Source: Theobroma cacao (Eukaryota > Streptophyta > Magnoliopsida > Malvales > Malvaceae). Taken from it: 64,000 nucleotides of DNA. The first letter of the stretch is position 1; each line of letters begins with the position of its first letter. The stretch spans positions 17,240,504 to 17,304,503 of the forward strand of contig NC_030858.1 in the NCBI RefSeq assembly GCF_000208745.1. Direction: 5' to 3'. Shown here piece after piece: positions 60,017-64,000 of this stretch. The notes under the pieces are model-generated. The model searched no databases and was not told the DNA's origin. It saw only the letters and a list, made by a program, of their open reading frames with translations. The position numbers and the translations under genes were made by a program.

Positions 60017-61654
60017 ATGGTTCAACAGAAAACCATAAGTTGTTGAGGGACAATCAACAAACAGACCACCTTTGTTTGATGGCTCTAATTACCCTTATTG
60101 GAGCACTAGAATGTCAATCTATATTAGAGCTATAGATTATAAAATGTGGGACGTCATAACTGATGGACCTTTTATGCCCTTAACCGTGAATGTAGTAAAA
60201 AATGAGTTGATGCCCAAGCCAAGTTCTGAATGGACTGAGGCTGAAACTAAGAAAGTTCAAATAAACTTTAAGGCCATCAACACATTACATTGTGTCTTGA
60301 CCCCCACTGAATTTAACAAAGTCTCAAGTTGTACAACAGCTAAACAAGTGTGGGAAAAACTTAGAATAATCCATGAAGGGAATTCTCAAGTAAATGAGTC
60401 CAAAATCGCTATCTTAATACATAATTATGAAATGTTCAAAATGGAGCCTGGTGAAGACATCACCAGTATGTTTGATAGGTTTACAAACATTACAAAAAGA
60501 TTAAGTCAGCTAGGTAAGCCTATCCCTGAACATAAATTAGTTAAGAAACTGCTTAGATGCCTACCAAAATCTTGGAAACCAAAAGTGACTACCATTAGAT
60601 AGGCTAAGGATTTGAACATCATCACTCTTGATGAGATATGTGGTTCTCTTCTCACTCATGAGCTAGAGCTTAAGGAAGAAGAAGAAGAAGAAGATCGAAG
60701 GGAAGCAAAGGAACAGAAAAAGAGCATTGCACTTAAAGTCAGCATTCTTGAAGAAGAGTTGGAAGAGCTTTCCTATGATGATGATGAAGATTTAGCTCTA
60801 GTTGCAAGAAAATTCAAATAACTAATGAGCAGAAGAAATCGAAGGCTAACTAGAAGAGGTTTTAAGAAAGACCAAGGTGCTTCATGAAAAATAAGGAACA
60901 AAAATGACTCCAACAAAAAGGAGGAGATGATTTGTTACGAATGCAAGAAACCTGGTCACTTCAAGTCTAAATGTCCATTACTGAAAGATGAAACCCCTAT
61001 GAAAAGTAAGAGATCCAAGAAAGCAATGGTGGCTGCTGCATGGTCGGACAGTGACACATCAAGCTCTAAAACTGATGATGAAAAATCTGAGGAAAGAGCA
61101 AACATCTGTTTAATGGCACAAGAGGATGAAATAGAGGTACCCTCATCCCCCTGCATTAATTCTTATGATGATTTACAAGATGAATATGAATGCCTTTATG
61201 ATGAATTTGAAAAACTTTTTTCAAATACAAATCATTGAAGAAAAAGGCTACATTACTTGAAAATGACTTGAAACAAATCAAACAAGAGTTCACCTCTATT
61301 TTTGAGCAAAGAAATATTTTACAAATTGAGTTAGAACACTCAAAGACAGACTTTGAGCTTTTAAAACAAGAGCTGAAAAACAAGTCTGAAGCTTTGCAAA
61401 TAACTCTTGATGAAAACACATCTCTTAAATGTTTGAAAAATGAATCTTTAAAAAGATATGCATACCACAATAAATATTCAGCTAAAGCATTACCTAGATT
61501 TTATAATTGTGATAAACATGGTCATTTGTTATATGACTGTTTTAAGAAAAGAAAAGTGCAGAAAGTTAAGAAAATTTGGGTTCCTAAGGGATCCTTTGCT
61601 GCAACTAACACTCAAGGACCCATCAAAGTATGGGTACCTATAAAGAAAAACTAA
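60017..61654 (+). pseudogene. SIRE/Maximus gag, with in-frame stops and a frameshift
   Basis: The capsid-type polyprotein. The expected N-terminal ATG at 60017 is in another phase and hits stops, so the start is broken. From NRPPLFDGSNYPYWSTRM (60060) the frame is readable through the retrotransposon gag domain (MEPGEDITSMFDRF, LLRCLPKSWKPKV). A TAG at 60600-60602 interrupts it, but the same phase continues (AKDLNIITLDEICGSLL), stops twice more, and reaches the CCHC zinc knuckle CYECKKPGHFKSKC at about 60930. After NTNH (61238) a frameshift leads into a coiled-coil part (61235-61654, KKKATLLENDLKQIKQEF...) and a second knuckle-like CDKHGHLLYDC. The latter ends with repeated IWVPKGS / KVWVPIKKN, another hallmark of this lineage. 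Confidence 0.88.
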
Positions 61655-61719
61655 AATTATGTTTTGTAGGTTGAGTTGGACTTAAAAGAGACATGTTCAA
61701 GAGCTCAACTCAAGAAGAA

Positions 61720-63660
61720 ACAGCCTTGGTACTTGGATAGTGGCTGTTCACAGCACATGAAAGGACATGAAATGCTGTTTGCTTAGTTGGATAAGAGAAA
61801 GGGAGGAACCGTATCTTTTGGAGATGATTCAAAAGGCAGAATCCATGGTATAGGTACGGTTGGTAAGAGTTTCCAAACTCAAATTAGTCATGTGTTGCTA
61901 GTTAAAGGCTTAAAGCATAATCTACGAAGTATTAGTCAATTATGTGATAAAGGATTTAAAGTATGTTTTGATTCAACTAAGTGTGAAGTGATTGATATAA
62001 GTACAAATAAAATCTCATTTATAGGAAAAAGGTTAAAGAACATGTATGTAATTTTTCTTGAAGATCTTGATGTGAATAGTGAAGTATGCCTTGTTGCAAA
62101 TGCTGAGAATGATAGCTGGTTATGGCATAGGAGATTAGGATATGTGAGCATGCATACTATGTCTAAATTAATAAAGAAAAATCTTGTTGCTAGACTGCCA
62201 GAATTGAAATTTGAAAAAGGTAGGATATGTGATGCTTGCCAATTAGGAAAACAAGTTAGAACATCTTTTAAGACTAAGAAAATAGTGTCAACATCTAGAC
62301 CTCTTGAATTGTTGCACATTGATCTATTTGGTTCAATAAGCACAACTAGCTTAGAAGGTAAATCTTATGGCCTTGTAATAGTTGATGACTATTCTAGATG
62401 TACTTGGGTATACTTCCTTGCTCATAAGAATGATGCTCTACAAGCATTCTTAAGTTATTGTAAGAAAGTAAAAAATGAAAAAGGACTAGCCATAGTTAGC
62501 ATAAAGAGTGATCTGGAGGAGAATTTGAGAATGGTGAGTTTGAAAAATTTTGCAATGAAAAGGGGTTGAATCACAATTTTTTTGCACCTAAAACACCCCA
62601 GCAAAATGGAGTTGTAGAGAGGAAAAACATAACATTAAAAGAAATGGCTAGGACCATGTTATGTGAGAACAACCTATCTAAATATCTTTAGGCTGAGGCA
62701 GTAAATACAGCAGCTTAAACTCTTAATAGAGTCTCAATAAGACCCTTGATTTCAAAGACTCCATATGAACTTTACAAAGGTAGGAATCCAAATATTTAGC
62801 ACCTTAGGAGTTTTGGTAGTAAATGCTTTGTATTGAACAATGGAAAACAGCCCCTAGGGAAGTTTGATGCAAAGAGTGATGAAACAATATTTTTAGGATA
62901 TGCATTAAACTCAAAGGCCTATAGAGTTTTTAACAAAAGGACCCTAACCGTTGAAGAATCAGTCCATATAGTTTTTGATGAGTCAAATGCATTACAAAAA
63001 GAAGTTCATGATGATGATGATGATATAGAAATCCTAGAAAAACAAATGGAGGAAATGAGCTTAGAGAATAATAAAAATAATGAAGAAAGTTCATCTAGAA
63101 GAGGAAATGAAACTCCATTTCTAGGAAATCTGCAAAAAGTAAAAAATCAACATGATGATCTACCAAGGAGTTGGAGATTTGTAAGAGTTCACCCACAAGA
63201 CCAAATAATAGGTGACATTTCACAAGGAGTTAGAACTTGGAAATCAACTAGAGAAACTTGTGAGTTTTTAGCTTTTATATCTCAAATTGAACCTAAAAAC
63301 TTTGAAGAAGTTGAAAAGGAGGAAAGTTGGATAATGGCCATGCAAGAAGAATTTGATCAATTCACTAGGAATCATGTATGGTCATTGGTACCTAGACCTT
63401 CAAATCATCTTATTGTTAGTACTAAATGGGTATTTAGAAATAAAGTAGATGAGCAAGGAAATGTAGTTAGAAACAAAGCTAGGCTTGTAGCAAAAGGATA
63501 TAACCAAGAAGAAGGAATAGATTATGATGAAACCTTTGCTCCCATAGCTAGGATTGAAGCCATAAGGTTGTTGCTAGCTTTTGCATGCTTCATGAATTTT
63601 AAGTTGTACCAAATGGATATAAAAAGTGCATTCTTAAATGGATTAATTCAAAAGGAAGTT
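61720..63660 (+). pseudogene. SIRE/Maximus pol: protease, integrase, reverse transcriptase
   Basis: Protease start: WYLDSGCSQHMKGHEMLF (catalytic D-S-G) near 61735, then a stop at 61784. GAG-pre-integrase zinc segment: LWHRRLGYVSMHTMSKL, with C-D-A-C after it, near 62125-62240. Integrase core from LELLHIDLFGS, with VDDYSRCTWVYFL, to about 62520, then a frameshift, and FFAPKTPQQNGVVERKN near 62585 with the catalytic Glu. Later comes the chromo-like part (GKFDAKSDETIFLGY). RT begins at about 63290 (NFEEVEKEESWIMAMQEEFD) and runs through WVFRNKVDEQGNVVRNKARL and FAPIARIEAIRLLLAFA to MDIKSAFLNGLIQKEV, where a family A LTR begins. The YVDD motif and RNase H are not in the window. Confidence 0.9.
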
Positions 63661-64000
63661 TGTGAGACCCTGTCAAGCTCGATTAAAAGACGGTATTGTA
63701 CCGAGTGGTACAACTAAGTTAAATCGATCCTTGAACTAGTTCAAATAGAAATTCTAAGAGAAAATTGAAAATTTTGAAACCCACAGAATGGCTTAGAATA
63801 GTGATTCGAAGTTCAAGGTCCAGTTTGGAGTCCATCAGGAAAATTGACCGATTAGGGACAAAACGATCATTTTACCATTTGATGATTAAATGGAGATTTC
63901 TAGCCAAGATTTGATCACATTTGACCAAGAATAATTATATGAAATATAATTATGATTATTGGAGTATAAAATGATGTTTAGCAGTGAAAAATTGTGATTC
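63661..64000 (-). mobile_element. Family A LTR, start only, inserted in SIRE reverse transcriptase
   Basis: Begins TGTGAGACCCTGTCAAGC directly after the RT codons for QKEV. It aligns with the family: AGACGGTATTGTACC, then GATCCTTGAACTAGTTCAAATAG, CAGTTTGGAGTCC and AAACGATCATTTTACC, as in 46730-46920 and 2890-3080. It runs off the window, so its length, right end and target duplication are unknown. Confidence 0.85.

Larger units (their letters stand above)
58883..63660 (+). mobile_element. SIRE/Maximus-type Copia retrotransposon, interrupted at RT
   Basis: The element starts with an LTR at 58883 and has a primer-binding site, gag, protease, integrase and reverse transcriptase in Copia order. 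The window shows it only as far as the RT, where a family A LTR interrupts it at 63661. The long LTR (about 1.08 kb), the gag with two zinc knuckles and the typical acidic linkers point to the SIRE/Maximus lineage. It holds several stops and frameshifts and is not autonomous. The right end and its target duplication lie outside the window. Confidence 0.9.

Noticed and set aside
61936..62343. 135-residue minus-strand frame
   Set aside because: Antisense shadow of the SIRE integrase; likewise 61156-61470 and 60956-61156.

Overview
This is a window of nuclear plant DNA, almost certainly a eudicot. The genes have GT-AG introns, the DNA is AT-rich, and the repeats are typical plant LTR retrotransposons, LINEs, a CACTA transposon and a SINE. 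Species cannot be fixed from the sequence; the repeat style would suit a Malvales-like tree genome, but that is only a guess. Two runs of N (3330-3867 and 21922-22716) are assembly gaps. All calls come from reading the sequence by eye; no search was run.

Only three genes look functional. At the left edge is the last coding exon of a PIN auxin-efflux carrier (270-336, + strand). In the middle is a complete four-exon secretory-type CPYC glutaredoxin of 131 residues (35363-36545, +). Next to it is a complete seven-exon drug/metabolite-superfamily transporter of the nucleotide-sugar/triose-phosphate translocator type, 377 residues (41380-38878, -). The last two face each other tail to tail across about 2.3 kb. 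A possible small gene or gene relic lies at 52060-52541.

The rest is mostly transposon, deeply nested. From 1919 to about 20605 lies an old CACTA (En/Spm) element. Its CACTA terminus and subterminal repeats are at the left, and broken TNP1-like and TNP2 transposase genes are read leftward. It has been split by a solo LTR (2463-5941), a LINE fragment (about 6800-8322), a MITE-like element (8936-9644) and a Copia retrotransposon with both LTRs (12034-17435). From 20606 to 33654 lies a block of LTRs inserted into LTRs. Two families dominate. One, here called family A, has termini TGTCAC...GGGTAT-(T/C)-CA, and copies occur in both orientations. The other, family B, has termini TGATAACTC...ACAACA. 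Several have clean 5-bp target-site duplications, and none retains internal coding sequence.

The right third holds another solo LTR of family A (46641-49396), an older LTR relic (49700-52000) and a very short tRNA-derived SINE with about 24-bp target duplications (52528-52610). It also holds a CACTA transposase relic (about 53490-53760), a LINE on the minus strand split by a family B LTR (54857-58345), and the 5' LTR, gag and pol of a SIRE/Maximus-type Copia element (58883 onward). The SIRE element is itself interrupted in its reverse-transcriptase region at 63661 by a further family A LTR that runs off the window.
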